Positions 11,216 through 23,150 are shown, numbered from the stretch's first letter. The stretch: 64,000 nt of DNA from Doryteuthis pealeii (GCA_023376005.1 CM042150.1:74060131-74124130); one strand, 5' to 3'. The notes: generated from the letters alone by a model not told the origin. Numbers and translations are program-made.

Positions 11216-11649
11216 CAGTATATCCTCAAGGATGTGAACACAGGCCTGTATTTGTATATTCATACAATTGTACAGATGGTGAATATTGTTCTTCAATATG
11301 TTCTTCTATTCTGAACATATTGAAAATTTTATATCAGAATACCTACTACCCTCTAGCATGCATATTATAGTATGCAAGTCAATATCAGCACCATTCTTCA
11401 GAGTGTTGCAATTATATTTCTGTCAGTGTATCAGGCCATAATTAGGGGAGAGAAGTTGCTATATATTGAATAAACGCAATAATGTATCAAATTGTTGGGT
11501 CCATTCATCGTTGCATCTTTTGGGGTAGATCGAACATTTTGAAAACAATAATTTTTTGTAAACAATTTTTTGAAAATGATATTGTTCAAGGCTGGGGGAG
11601 AAATATTAGAAATAAGTAATATTGTTCCTGTTCATATTACCTTTGACTG

Positions 11650-11653
<4 letters not shown>

Positions 11654-11685
<32 letters not shown>

Positions 11686-11860
11686 TTAGGTTAGTGAAGA
11701 CAAAGTCAATGGTGTTTGTTAAATGTCAGTTTCTTGCCAATACAATTTTCAAACCAAAATCGCATAAGTTATCAAGCACTGTTAATTTTATGTCTTTGCT
11801 TACACTAAGTTAGATATATACACTCTATCAATGATATTAAGCACACTTTACTTACTAAAT
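11654..11860. repeat. (TA)n plus short dispersed repeat
   Basis: A TA run is followed by sequence shared with 16556-16665: AGTTAGGTTAGTGAAGACAA and, 130 bp later, ACTCTATCAATGATATTAAG with CTTTACTTA. In the second copy the two blocks are close together, suggesting an internal deletion there or an insertion here. Confidence 0.55.
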
Positions 11861-12097
11861 CATAGACATATGCCCGTGTGTGGGTGCATGTACTACATAC
11901 ATGTAAACCATAGAGATCGAAACACTTGTGTTGACTTATTAAAACAATAAATTTCATTCGTAACATCATATATATATTTTTCACTTTCAATCATTTTCTT
12001 CAACATATATATTTATATATTTAAGATGTGAACCTACCTTCACAGATGATGTGTTTATAGTTGTAAAGCAGATAAACTTTTTGGATAATCTGATAAC

Positions 12098-12250
12098 AGA
12101 AGAATGGTGCACCAGTGTGCCACAGATTCTCCCAAGCAAAACTTTTTAGGTTTTTAATTTACAGTTTTTCTTTCTGGTTGCCTTACCAAAACTAATGAAC
12201 CAAGTCTTCCCTAATATTTTCTATAGCTGGGAATGGGAAGAGATATTTGT
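12098..12250 (-). mobile_element. SINE-2 fragment, diverged
   Basis: On the minus strand the central phrases are recognisable: a CCCAGCTATAGAAAATATTA-like spacer, the TTCATTAGTTTTGGTAAGGC version of the loop segment, and an AGAAAGAAAAACTG block. Head and tail are not preserved. Confidence 0.5.
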
Positions 12251-13254
12251 TTCTCAATAATATGCATTTAAGAAATTAAAGATAATTTTACAATAAAGGT
12301 CTTTCATCCAGACTGGATCTCCTATTGTACTAAAAAGAGTCAACTTATTTCCTGATGTCTGAAGTATCAGTGTACTACAAAGCAATGTTTGGAGAGATCT
12401 GATAATAATGACCTTTTGACAAATAGTGCAACATATAAAGCCTCTCTTTCATTTTCAAAGCATCAGTTTTAGATAAGACCTTCAACAATTTCTTACCATT
12501 CTCATTCATTGTTCATTTTCTTAAGTCTTCATATGGTTGCCAAATTATCAAGCAAAATGTCCTTTATACCATTATCTCCAACTCAAAAACCTGTGATGTA
12601 ATGAGTCATCAAGTACAGTTTTTGACCCTGAGGTCAAACACCTGTTAGGTTAGTTAGTGACAAGCCAAAAGGTTATATAGGTGCAGATGAGATCTGAGGC
12701 AGAAGTGTGAAGATTGAGATTTAGAATTGTGAGTGAGTGTCTGAACTTTGATTGCATTCTGGGATTGTCACATGGTGAAAAAAGAAAATGAAATAATGGT
12801 TGGTAACCCACAAAAATTCTGGCCTATTTTAATCAAAAACATTTCAATAAATATAATTATTTCAGACAACAAATACTTATTTGTCAACTTCTTTAGTCAC
12901 CCAAACAGGAATGAGGGTCAAAAAGATTTTTGAAAGAATGTGCCAACAAGAAACATGATATTACAGATCAAAATATTTCTACAATTCTAGATTTGTGGTA
13001 ATTGTTTTAGAAATGCTGAATTATAAAAAGGCTATGTTTGTTCTGAGCATCCTTGAATCAAGAACATGGAATGGTTATGAATTTGGAAATTTTATAATTG
13101 GCACTACTTGTGTGCACTACTAATTTGACCTGATCTTTGGACATTTTAAGCCGAAGTGTCAAGTAATGTCAACAATTTTGATCGCTCTTCATTTTGAAAT
13201 TGTTTCTTTTCCATCAAGTTTCCGTCAAACAATGAGCAGAGCTTTATTTTCTCT

Positions 13255-13497
13255 TTGGATGTTTCTACCCAACCCCTCTCTCACAGGAAAGATATGACAC
13301 AAGGTCAATTTTTAAGCAGAGTACAGCTGTTTTGAATTCAAAATTTTCTTTCTCTACACTTAACCAAGATTAAAGAACCCAGTCTGCTCTACTTTATACC
13401 CATAGCTGAGGGGTGGGAGAGAACAGAAGGATTTGAACTCAGGTCACTGATTCTATTTCTTTCAATGATAACATTATGCTAAGCCTGTGTTTTCATT
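13255..13497 (-). mobile_element. SINE-2 copy
   Basis: The minus strand runs from a degenerate tRNA-like head near 13490 (GAGTTCAAATCCTTCTG) through CAGCTATGGGTATAAAGTAG, CAGACTGGGTTCTTTAATCT and ACCTTGTGTCATATC. Part of the middle is deleted. Confidence 0.7.
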
Positions 13498-14549
13498 GTA
13501 AACATTAATAAACAGACATTGTTTTTTTTTTTTTAATCTGTTTATTTTAGTGAAACAATTTCCAATGTTTTGTAAAAAATATTTTCTGCTTCTGTTTATA
13601 GAGCAATGAATTTACATGACAACTTCCAAAAACATTCAGATATTATGATTACAAACTTTATGTTAGTTTGATTATTAAAGTATTAATATTTAACACATGC
13701 TCAATCAATATGCAAATAAAAAGAATTTTTGTATTATTAAAAATGTTGCTGCTTTAATGTCTTAATTCAAGTAAAATTTTCATGGACATGAACAAAAATA
13801 TACATACATACCTATATAAACATTTTTGTATTGGGTTATTAAAGAACCTATCTAATGGAATTAGATTTGGTGAGTAAACAGCTTTTTGTTTGATCTACAA
13901 CCTTTGCAATTCTTAATGTTTTACATTAAGGTGGGAAACTTTTGATCTTAAGGTTTGCATGTAATCTTTTAAAACCTCAAGACTTCTACTGTCGTGTGGA
14001 AACACCAATTAAAATTCTGTATCTCCCCTTTAGAACCTGATATCCAATGCTTTCTTATTAAAATGTTGTTGTTTTTTAAATTTCTTTTAAGTAGGATATT
14101 AAATGTGAACAAAGTCATTAACTAAAAGTTTAAACTACAGATAATCTTATAACCTTACTAAAAATTTATTGAGTGTGTTTATTCTAAGGTTATTAATAGA
14201 CATTTAATTATGATGTGGCCTTTACATATGAAAAGATTACCTTTTGCTTTGTGAAAAATGTATAGAATTTTATTTTGATTGATTTTGAATCCAGTGAAAG
14301 ATTTAAATTGTTACAGTTTTTTATATTTACAGTTAAATTGCTCATAATTAAAGTTTATAAAAACCAAATGAAAACTTATTCATTTAATTTATTTTACATA
14401 AAATAATTAAAAGACTAAAAGTCAACTGAGAGATGATGTTTACTATTCACATCTTGCAAGAATTGCTAACTTTTTTTAACTTATTTTTTCTGATGAATAA
14501 TAAAACAAAAAATTAACTTTCAAGAGTCATTTTACTGTTTGTCATAGCA

Positions 14550-15500
14550 GACATTTACTAAACTCGCTTAGTTTGGCACATAAATATAAATTATTGTTTT
14601 TGATGATTCATTAAAACAGATGTGTATTGAAATTATGATTTGTAGTTGATAGTAAAAGAAAAAAAAAACATTATTAAAACTTTTAGACTTTCTGGGTTAA
14701 TGTTCATTAGGAAGTTTATCACCTTTCACAAGTTTTACAAGTTGAGGTTGCATTTCCAATGAATGCTTGTTAAAAAGGCTCTTAAACAAAACATAAAATT
14801 TGTATCAAACAAATTAAGGTTTAGAGTAATAAGAATTCAGATATTCAAAGTGTCCAGATTGAACAATATAACTTTAAATATAAAAAAAACATTTGATTTT
14901 TGATTTGAAGATTATGATCAGTCATAACAATGGACATAATCTTCAAATCAAAAATTAAAAGTTTTTTTTTTTATTTAAAGTTATATTGTTCCAATCTGGA
15001 CACTTTGAATATCTGAATTCTTATTCTCACAATTTCTCTCAATAAGAGAGAAGTGTATGTATGTGTAAATATATGTGGAAGCAGGAGTGAAGAACATATA
15101 TTCACTCAGATTTACACAGATACACAGATACTACACACTAATCTGAGCCAAAAGTGCCAGAGAATGTGTCTGTGATCTGAGACAGAGTGTTATTAGTTGT
15201 TATTTACTAAGTTTTGCTTAGTCTGGAAAACAAATCTAAGGTCATTTTCAGTTGCTGCTGTTATTAAGTGGTCACTCATCTCAGAACCCGTCTCATCATT
15301 GCTTGTCAATAGTAAAAATTAAAAAAAGATTTCTCCTTTTGACTTCAGAGGTAAAACAAATTTCTGGGTTAATGTTCATTAGGAAATTTATCACTTTTAT
15401 AAGTTGAGCTGAGAGTGCATTTCCTTATTAACAGGCTCTGAAAAGGCAACTTAAACAAAACAAAATTTATATTAAACAAATTAAGGTTTAGAGTAAAGTT
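14550..15500. repeat. Diverged direct duplication around a foldback element
   Basis: The segment 14550-14827 and the segment at about 15200-15497 share order and sequence: TTTACTAA..C.CTTAGT.TGG, TTCTGGGTTAATGTTCATTA, AGTTTATCAC/AATTTATCAC, AACAAATTAAGGTTTAGAGT. The copies differ by many small indels, so the duplication is old. The left copy breaks off exactly where the inverted repeat IR-2 starts. Confidence 0.7.
14828..15024. mobile_element. Foldback element IR-2
   Basis: Two arms of about 90 nt (14828-14917 and 14935-15024) are near-identical inverted copies beginning AATAAGAATTCAGATATTCA, around an 18-nt loop. Differences are confined to A/T-run lengths and a few bases. Such arms would form a strong cruciform or hairpin. 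No coding capacity was seen. Confidence 0.85.
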
Positions 15501-16551
15501 TGACTGATCAGAATCTTTGATGTATCTTACATTACCTGAAATGAGGAATCATCTTATTAACTGATTCCATCATTAACAGAATTTCCACTTCAAATCTTTA
15601 CTTTTAATCAATCATTGTAATTTAATTAAGCAATTTATCTTGTAACTGGGATTAACTTTAAAGCCATTACTGATATTCTTGATCCCAGAATTCTTTGAGG
15701 CCAAAACACAGAGTTTCAGAAATGGAAAGATAAAACAATTAAAGTAACAAATCAAATTAAATAAAACCTTTTAAATGGGAACCCATTTTGTTTTATTTTT
15801 ACGTTATAATCTTTTGAAGTGAAGAATTGTTTAACCCTTTTCTGACTTGACTGTATTTCTAAATTTTACAATTGTTGACCCTTTCAGCTTGCAAGCCCAA
15901 TATTCTAGGCTGATCACTATTTTGTTATACACCTTAAGCTTCGTAAACAATGCTGTGAAGTTTCAGTGTATTTTGGGTTCAATTCTTATTTAAAATTCAT
16001 CCATAGAAACTGTCATAAATTCAAACTTGACAAAACACAATAACAAACTCTTGCTATAAAAAACAGACCTGAAGATAATGATATATTCTATGTTTTTTAA
16101 ATTTTATTAATTTCCACTAACCAAATATAGAGGGAATTTTTTATGAACTCCATTATAGGTTGCCCAAGACTCAAAGGGTTAATAACCTAATGATATTCAT
16201 TAATTTAAAAAAAAATTAATTATCTACTTTTGGCAAACATGAATTCAAGACAGAGCCAACTTTTTGGATTCTTGATGAGTATATTTCTTTTTTTTTTATG
16301 AAATATGCAAAATAAGAATGTTTTATCCCAGGAGAATTTAAATAGTAAGATCTTATAAATGTTTCTAGCCTAATTCTCAACAAAATGACAGGATTATTTA
16401 TATATGGATCAACAGTAATGTATGGGGTCAGAGTGTAGTACCTGCACACTCTGCCTAACATGTCAATACTTGGTATTTATTCTTTAGATCAAAGTGTAGT
16501 TTGCCAACATTCAGGCTGGGATTCAAATGTAATATCTGTTCTACATCCTCT

Positions 16552-16554
<3 letters not shown>

Positions 16555-16589
<35 letters not shown>

Positions 16590-16683
16590 GGTAGTAAAGA
16601 CAAACATACTCTAAGAAAGATACACTATCAATGATATTGAGGACTCTTTACTTATAAATATGGCTAACTATATTATCTATCTG

Positions 16684-16739
<56 letters not shown>

Positions 16740-16740
16740 C
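16555..16740. repeat. (TA)n and (CT)n(TA)n microsatellites with short dispersed repeat
   Basis: A TA run at 16555-16587 and a compound CT then TA run at 16680-16738. Between them is the dispersed repeat also found at 11684-11860. Confidence 0.85.
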
Positions 16741-17864
16741 TAGATATTTTTGTTTTATTTATATATATATAATAAAATTATAAAAGTAAAAAAATATTTT
16801 TTGCATAATTTATCCATCACACCATGTGTGTATACATACATACATATGAAATCACATTTTGTTTTATATAAGTAGATTTATCCTTGTCAAGTATGAAAAC
16901 AGGATTGTAATATATTTATTTTGCTATTCCCTGAAAAGATAGGTTTGCTTATTCAACCATCAAACATGAAATATTTTGTCATAATAACTGTCAAAAAATT
17001 CATGTCTTTCCTTAGTAAACATGAAGAAAAACTTGAAGTCATTTACATATTTCATTTTCCAGGCAAGGAACCATTATGGATCCCCAAACCCCAAAATATC
17101 TTCTTTTCAATTTCAAAATTTAAAAAAAATATTCCCAAATGAGAAAAAAAAAATGCAAATCCAATGTAAAAATGATAGAGCTCCTATTTTCAAGTAAAAT
17201 ATGAAAATTGATTTGCAGTAATGTTATGCACATTAAAAAGAAGTAAAATTTCAAATTCATATTTGACTATAATTAAGCTGTCACTACTAGTAAAATCAGA
17301 GTTATCAAAATTGTCTGATTAAATTTTGAAAAGCATGAAATAGTAAAACAAAAAAAAGATTATACATTTTTAAAAGAAAAAGATATTATGTAAATTTAAT
17401 TTTTAACAAAATATGGAAACAAGCATTTAAAGTGATTTTCATATGAATATTTAATTACACACACAAACACATGGATATACGTCACATGCACATACAAGCT
17501 CACACACTTACTTGTATCTATGTTAATAACTGGGAAGAAGAGTTGGTATGTCTGTCCTTAACAGGCAGTCAAATCATTTGATGTAGAATTTTAAAAAAAA
17601 TATTCAAACATATAAATTTCTTAAGTATCAGTTATCAAAAGTTGTAAAAATATTTCCTAACAAAATTTATGGACAATATTAACTTTATAAGTTGATATAA
17701 GAAATAAATGGCAAATCTCTTTTTTGTTCTGTAGATTTATTCTATATAGTAACACTTACCATTTTTAAACATACAGTGTAATTTTTTAACTTGCAAAAAT
17801 TATTTTAAAATAAACCTCTATGATCCAGATGAGTATTTTGTATGTATATATTTTAGTATGTATA

Positions 17865-18120
17865 GGCTTAGCTCAGTCGGTAGAGCGTTCGGCTAGAAAC
17901 CACAAGGTTCCTAGTTCGATACCGGTCCTCGCCAACTCAGCGTATGAGTAGCACATGGATATGTGCGGTAAAGTAAGGAGCTGATGGTAGGTGTGGCGCT
18001 CCACCTCAGATGCTAAAACAATCTCCTTGGTCTAGCGCTATTGAAAAGGGGATAGACTTCCTCACTGACTGGCTGATACCGACTTTAGGCCGCCCCGTCG
18101 ACTTTACTTTTTTACTTTAT
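17865..18120 (+). mobile_element. SINE-1 copy, tRNA-derived
   Basis: A full-length retroposon of about 255 bp. Its head is tRNA-like, with TAGCTCAGTCGGTAGAGCG (D arm and A box), GTTCGGCTAGAAACC (anticodon-arm remnant, closest by eye to tRNA-Asn) and AGTTCGATACC (B box). The body contains CAACTCAGCGTATGAGTAGC, GGTGTGGCGCTCCACCTCAG and TTGGTCTAG, ending in TTTACTTTTTTACTTTAT. Copies at 32447 and 59431 are colinear. Pol III transcription from the internal boxes is expected for the family; activity here is unknown. Confidence 0.9.
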
Positions 18121-18277
18121 ATAATATATATATACTAGCTAAAATACCTTTACTAGCTTTCTTAAATGTGTTTCAATTTTATATGAAAATCATCTGAGGT
18201 TTTCTTGCTGGTCACTTTACACTATCATTATTTATTTTCAATCTTTCAAGGGGATGATAAATATGTTATTTTTTCTT

Positions 18278-18280
<3 letters not shown>

Positions 18281-18308
<28 letters not shown>

Positions 18309-18480
18309 TGAGTGAGAGAGGGCTTTTAACATTTTACTTGATGCTAATGCCAATAGAAAAGCCATGAATCTATCTCTTCTCTGCACACCCCACTCAGCTC
18401 TGAGTAAATGGTAAAGCAAACTGGGTTCTCTAGCTTTGGTAGCATAACTAGACTAAAAGAAGTAAAAACCCGGAATTCAA
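18281..18480 (+). mobile_element. SINE-2 variant fragment with TA/GA tract
   Basis: After a TA then GA microsatellite (18281-18318), the middle of SINE-2 is readable: TGATGCTAATGCC, ATCTATCTCTTCTCTGCACA, GAGTAAATGGTAAAGC, ACTGGGTTCTCTAGCTTTGG. The tRNA-like head is missing. Confidence 0.6.
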
Positions 18481-18596
18481 TTTCCCTAGCAACATGGAAT
18501 CCACCAACATGACAGGAGAATGCCCATTACTTTCCAACCTTGGAGTTCTTCTGTGGATTGAGACCAATGTTGATGGAATGGAATATATACATATAA

Positions 18597-18822
18597 TCAT
18601 CATCATCATCATCAGGTTGTGCTGGCAGCACATATATCCCTGACTTTCTTTCCAACCATCCCTAATCATCACCCTGGGAGGTCCTCCGTGCAGCATCCAG
18701 AATCTGCACAGAACTAATTGATGAGGTTTTTTTGCTGGTCTGTGTATTTTTTTTTACAGGAAAATGTCAGATGAGTTCGTCCTTGCTTCTCTAGCAGTGT
18801 CTATCATGTCTTGTTTGTATAA
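18597..18822 (-). mobile_element. LINE-A copy A2, 3' end
   Basis: Starts with (ATC)n on the plus strand, the complement of the LINE-A tail. The minus strand carries the ...CAGCACAACC-(TGATGA)n terminus and the preceding C-terminal coding block with GGGTGATGATTAGGGATGGT. The part nearest the 5' truncation is damaged by a T-run. Confidence 0.8.
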
Positions 18823-18838
18823 TCCTTTCACACCTCCC

Positions 18839-18840
<2 letters not shown>

Positions 18841-18870
<30 letters not shown>
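18841..18870. repeat. (TA)n microsatellite
   Basis: A pure TA run just beyond the 5' truncation point of LINE-A copy A2. Confidence 0.95.
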
Positions 18871-18873
<3 letters not shown>

Positions 18874-20033
18874 ACAATTCTGTTGGACAAATATTTATGC
18901 TGGAAGAATGTTTTAAAAGATGCTTGATACTTTTATTTAAACCTATATTTAAAAAAATAAATTTGCAATCAATATAGAACTACAACACAGTTTCATGTAT
19001 GTTGTCATGACCTTTAGATGACAAAAAAGTTTTGTATTACCTCTCTTTTATATTCCTTTTTTAAAAATATCAGAGTAAAGAAAAAAATCTCTACTAATAA
19101 AAAGTTTTTACTTTAAGAATTATGCAAAATTATCATCAAGGAATGTTTTTTGCATTTCACTTCATTCTAAACACTAACCATTTAATATTTAAACACATGC
19201 ATGCACATAGAAATACATGTCTGAATACTTTCTGCCATTCATATCTATGCAAATAAAAACAACTACCACCACCACCACAGCCTTCATTTCTTTTTTCTTT
19301 TATAAGATAATCTTATTATGATTTTACCTGTAAGTGCATCTACACATGCATGCTAGCAAATACTTATCTTTAATTTGAAAAAAATATAAGAAGCAAACCT
19401 AAATATCTGAGTAAAAGACAATGCATGATTATTTTATGTGTGTTTTTCTTCTCCTTCTTTGCAGCTTTTCCTTGTGGCCAGACACTTTGTCGTCTTCAGA
19501 CAATTCCTTTTATTTCCTGAAAAATTTACACAAATTGGACATTCATTTCTTTTTCCTTCTCTCATTTTCCCTTTCCTCCTCGTTTTGTAATCTAAAGCTA
19601 TATGTAGATATTGATTTTACCTATGTTTGTTCCTTCATTATACCAATGTTTTATTTTTGCAAATGCTAATAAGTGGTTCAGGTCTGAACTCTGACCCTCT
19701 CATGTCATAAAAGCTAGGGAAATGTTTAGAGAAATGTTGTGCATGGGGTTAGGGGATAGTTAGGAAATAAAATCAACTATAGTTGATGCAATTACATGGT
19801 GAATTCAACATTGAAAAAGGCTTAACAAAGTGTGAATCACAAGTAAATGACATTGGGAAGAAAATAAAAAGCAAAAACATCAGCAAGTATAAATTGAATC
19901 TCAACAGAACAGGATTTTAAAATAGGAAATAAATTTGCCCATTGTAAAAGCCGATATATTTAGCATTTCATAATAGTGAATCTGTCCTTTAATAAATATT
20001 CATGCTCAGACTTGAATATGCACTAAGATAAAT

Positions 20034-20131
20034 TATCATCATCATCATGTCGCGCTAGCAACATGGATATCCATAACAATCTTTCGCCAACTGTCCCTAT
20101 CATTCATTGCCCCTGGGAGGTCCTCTGCGCC
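20034..20131 (-). mobile_element. LINE-A copy A3, terminal 100 bp
   Basis: A (TCA)n tract followed by the last about 85 bp of LINE-A in reverse orientation, including GGCGCAGAGGACCTCCCAGG. A SINE-2-like middle fragment in plus orientation follows directly at 20135-20235. Confidence 0.75.
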
Positions 20132-20300
20132 ACATAGTGAGATGAGTACAGTTTCCAGGCAAAGCTTTTTAGATTTTACTTCGTGGTAATACCATTAGAA
20201 AAGTTGTGAAATTATCACTTCTCTAACCTCAGTTTTAAAAAATGTCTTTTATATATATATATATAAATGTGTGTGTATTTGGGCAGCATTCTTTCATTTA

Positions 20301-20481
20301 TACATGTAGAATTAAACAAAAGACACATCTCCTGTTTAACAATTTTATTTTTGATCTTTTCGAGTTTTCGGACTTAACCACAAATTCCACGCAAATATTA
20401 AAAAGTTGGCCAGAAAACTCGAAAAGATCAAAAATAAAATTGTTAAACAGGAGATGTGTCTTTTGTTTAATTCTACATGTA
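20301..20481. mobile_element. Perfect 68-bp palindromic element IR-3
   Basis: The left arm 20301-20368 and right arm 20414-20481 are exact reverse complements over all 68 bases, starting TACATGTAGAATTAAACAAA. The 45-base spacer is not palindromic. A GT/TA microsatellite follows. The open frames on both strands here (such as 20298-20558) are mirror images created by the palindrome and by TATA-repeat translation, not genes. The lack of any arm mismatch suggests recent insertion or ongoing arm-to-arm correction. Confidence 0.9.
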
Positions 20482-20489
20482 TGTATGTA

Positions 20490-20542
<53 letters not shown>

Positions 20543-20557
20543 ATATATATATATACA
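20490..20557. repeat. (GT)/(TA)n microsatellite
   Basis: A compound GTAT/GT/TA tract directly right of the palindrome IR-3. Confidence 0.95.
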
Positions 20558-20681
20558 AAATGAATTAAAAGTGTTTACCTTAAATTGTTTGCTATTATTT
20601 GAAGTTTCATGCAACCATTGTTGCAATCCTCAGACAGCCAAATTTCCCAGATAAATTACTTTTATTGTAGCCTTGTCAGCC

Positions 20682-21438
20682 AATCAGAACCTTCAACCAA
20701 TTAAATTTTTCTTGTCCTAATTTTCATATTATTATAGAATACTAAGTCCAATTACTGTCAGTCAGTCAGTCAGTCAGTCAACAATTGGTTTGAGCAATGT
20801 GACTGGCCAAGCACAACTGAACCAGTGTCAAGACAACTGGTACTTATGGGAATTCAGAACAGTCCACTCATGCATTTGGGTGATTCCATTCCCTGAGTCC
20901 TGATTGGCTGCTTGGTTAGTATGAACCTCTGAGGCTCCATAAATCCTGCCACTTTGCAGTGGTCTTTACAGCCTGTCAGAATCGTATTGAGTTACGACTG
21001 CTTCACTGTCTTGTCTTGCCAATTCGACGGTAATTGGACTTAGTATTCTATAATTATTTGTCTGAATTTCCAAACTGAATCATTGCTATAGACAAAGAAC
21101 ACATAAAGAAGACTGGAGTGTACAATGGCTTAAATGTTGTATTTTTACATTTCACAATAAAAATGAGGACAACAATCAAAAAAATCAAAATCAATAAATA
21201 TAATACAAATTTTCATACTTCTTACATTTTACAATAAAAATCAACATTCTGTTCAGCCTTACACACATTTACTAACCATTAGCAAATGCCAATTTTGATA
21301 CACTAGTTCCTTTTACTATTGTTCTGTCTACACATTTTTTTTTGGGGGGGGGTTAGGAAGGGTGTTATTGTAAAGTTTAATATGTATGAAAATTAGGACA
21401 AGAAAAATTTGGTTGGTAGAAGGTTCATATTTTCTGAT
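20682..21438. mobile_element. Outer inverted-repeat element IR-4
   Basis: About 50 bp at 20682-20731, beginning ATCAGAACCTTCAACCAATT, recurs in inverted orientation at 21381-21438 with modest divergence. The shared core AAATTTTTCTTGTCCTAATT is exact. Between the arms lies the smaller element IR-5 plus a stretch with two diverged copies of an ACATTT.ACAATAAAAAT block. The nesting suggests IR-5 inserted into, or forms part of, a larger non-autonomous DNA element. Confidence 0.7.
20732..21053. mobile_element. MITE-like element IR-5, copy 1
   Basis: About 320 bp bounded by perfect 24-bp terminal inverted repeats (20732-20755 and 21030-21053, outer sequence TTATAGAATACTAAGTCC). The interior has a (CAGT)n run at 20756-20779, a CCAAT-box-like CTGATTGGCTGC and no coding frame. 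A diverged copy at 45290-45570 conserves the interior but only part of the termini. The promoter-like interior leaves open an LTR-like origin. Confidence 0.75.
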
Positions 21439-22140
21439 AAAACTCCAACGATCAGGGCAATTGGGTTGTCAGATGATAGTAATAATAGTTAAGTAATATG
21501 TTTTCAACATCTCTGACCACAATGCATTTCCAATTTGTTCTTGATTTTACTTTTCTTCTCCATGTTGGCCCAAATTGCTTGACAATTTCATCTTCTTATT
21601 GTTATGGTCATGCCGTTCACTCTGCTCACTCCTAAATTACCTTGCTTTGAGTGTGCTCATGCAATGATATCCTATGCATGAACCTTTCCATACACCTTTG
21701 TGCTGAAACCAGTCCTATTCTTCATTCTAGCCTATCAATTGCATATAATATCACAAAGAAAATAGTGTTACTGAAGAGATTGGTACAAGGGTCTTGTCCA
21801 GCTTTATCTTGAGTATATCTTTTATTATGGTAAATGCATTTCATCCCGTTCTTATTTTTCAGATTTCTATTTTTTTCTTATTGTTTTGTACTTCTTTTTC
21901 TTCTGTGCATTGTTTTAGCCATTTTTGATGTCACCCTACTGGATAGGCAAACTACCAATTGTTACCCCTACAGTTTAACTTCAACTCGAGTGAATAAGAA
22001 TATGTGTTTATATTTATGAATCAGTCCTTCCATAGGATTGGTAGTTCAGTAGCTTGGTTGGATTTGCCCGGGTGTATTCCTATAGCTAATCAACAGCTAC
22101 AACTGTGCCAGGATTTGCAAGTTGGATTTGCACCAATAAT

Positions 22141-22148
22141 TATATATA

Positions 22149-22184
<36 letters not shown>

Positions 22185-22185
22185 G

Positions 22186-22230
<45 letters not shown>

Positions 22231-22310
22231 TATGTATTTACCAAGCCCTCTGCACTAGCAGGATGTGACAGGGTCTATTTTATACAATGTTTAACAGGTT
22301 TGAATCATAC
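22141..22310 (-). mobile_element. SINE-2 3' end with (TA)n
   Basis: A long (TA)n tract (22141-22228, split by a TACATAGATTTTA spacer) followed by the SINE-2 tail in reverse: CCCTCTGCACTAGCAGGATG, GTGACA and TTTAACAGGTTTGAATC. Many SINE-2 copies here are joined to TA runs on this same side. Confidence 0.75.
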
Positions 22311-22319
22311 AACCAAATA

Positions 22320-23150
22320 TATTTTTCTCTTATCAGTGCAGTTAGAATTTTCCATATAGGTAGACACATTGGTGTATAGTTGCTGTGGATGGTTTCTTTT
22401 TAAGAGTCTTTTGTATTCATCATCCATTTGGGTATGCTTGCTTCTTGTAGGTATTTCCTCACTTACTGAGACAATCTCTTAAAACCAGAAACCATATATA
22501 ACATCATGGCTGTTTGCCAGTTTGGTACTTTCTTGAGTGTTCTTAGTGAGTCCAGGTGTATGTCGGATTTGGGGGATTCTTCAAGTCCTTGTAAATCGTT
22601 TTTAAATTATTTATCTATTTGACCTTTCTGATATTTTTCTTTTCCCATATCTTGCTCCAAAATGTTTTGTCTCCTTTGCATTCGGACATTCGTTTGTCTT
22701 CTTGTTTTCTACACTGACTTGCTGATAGAATTTTCTTTTGTTATTTTGGAAGGTCCTGTTTTGCTTGTATTGCTTGGTTCTGTCTCCTTTCACCAATATC
22801 TTTTGGTTTATTTCTTCCAGTTGTATTGTCAGACTTATTTGCTGTTGTCTTTTTTTACTCTTTTCATTCCATTGTGTCTTTGTGTATTTTTCCTTCCTTT
22901 TATTTATTTATTTATTTTTTTTTTGCTTATTCTCGTACTTTCTTTCTTTATCCTTCTAGCTTCATTTCCCATCCAGAACACATTTCTGTTTGGGTTTGGT
23001 AAAGGGATACCAATTTTATCACTGACTAGTTTTAATATTGCATAAATTACTTGAAATTCATTATTAAAGACATCTGCTACACTAGGTGCACCATTGTCAG
23101 CTGTGATGCCAAAAACTATAGCTATTGAGAAGACATTTTGTGTTCTTGAA
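22320..23150 (-). mobile_element. LINE-B copy B6, N-terminal part and RT fingers
   Basis: The longest LINE-B piece. Reading the minus strand from about 23150: a basic linker (NRNVFWMGNEARRIKK), LTIQLEEINQKIL-like residues, RTKQYKQNRTFQNNKRKFYQ, NECPNAKE, a decayed EEGP-like segment, TLKKVPNWQTA and QEASIPKWMMNTKDS. It ends with shifted pieces of the NYRPITCLP / WK.LT RT block near 22340. This order matches the region upstream of the palm in this family. Many stops make it inactive. The long hydrophobic plus-strand frame at 22662-23045 is its antisense shadow. Confidence 0.8.

Noticed and set aside
17865..17935. Functional tRNA gene
   Set aside because: The D-arm and T-arm boxes are good, but anticodon and acceptor stems do not pair properly and the sequence continues as a repeated SINE body.
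20242..20654. Several overlapping ORFs on both strands around a palindrome
   Set aside because: They are mirror translations of the 68-bp inverted repeat extended through TA/GT repeats (Tyr-Ile runs).
22662..23045. 127-codon hydrophobic plus-strand ORF resembling a membrane protein
   Set aside because: It is the antisense of LINE-B copy B6, whose minus-strand translation shows clear family motifs.
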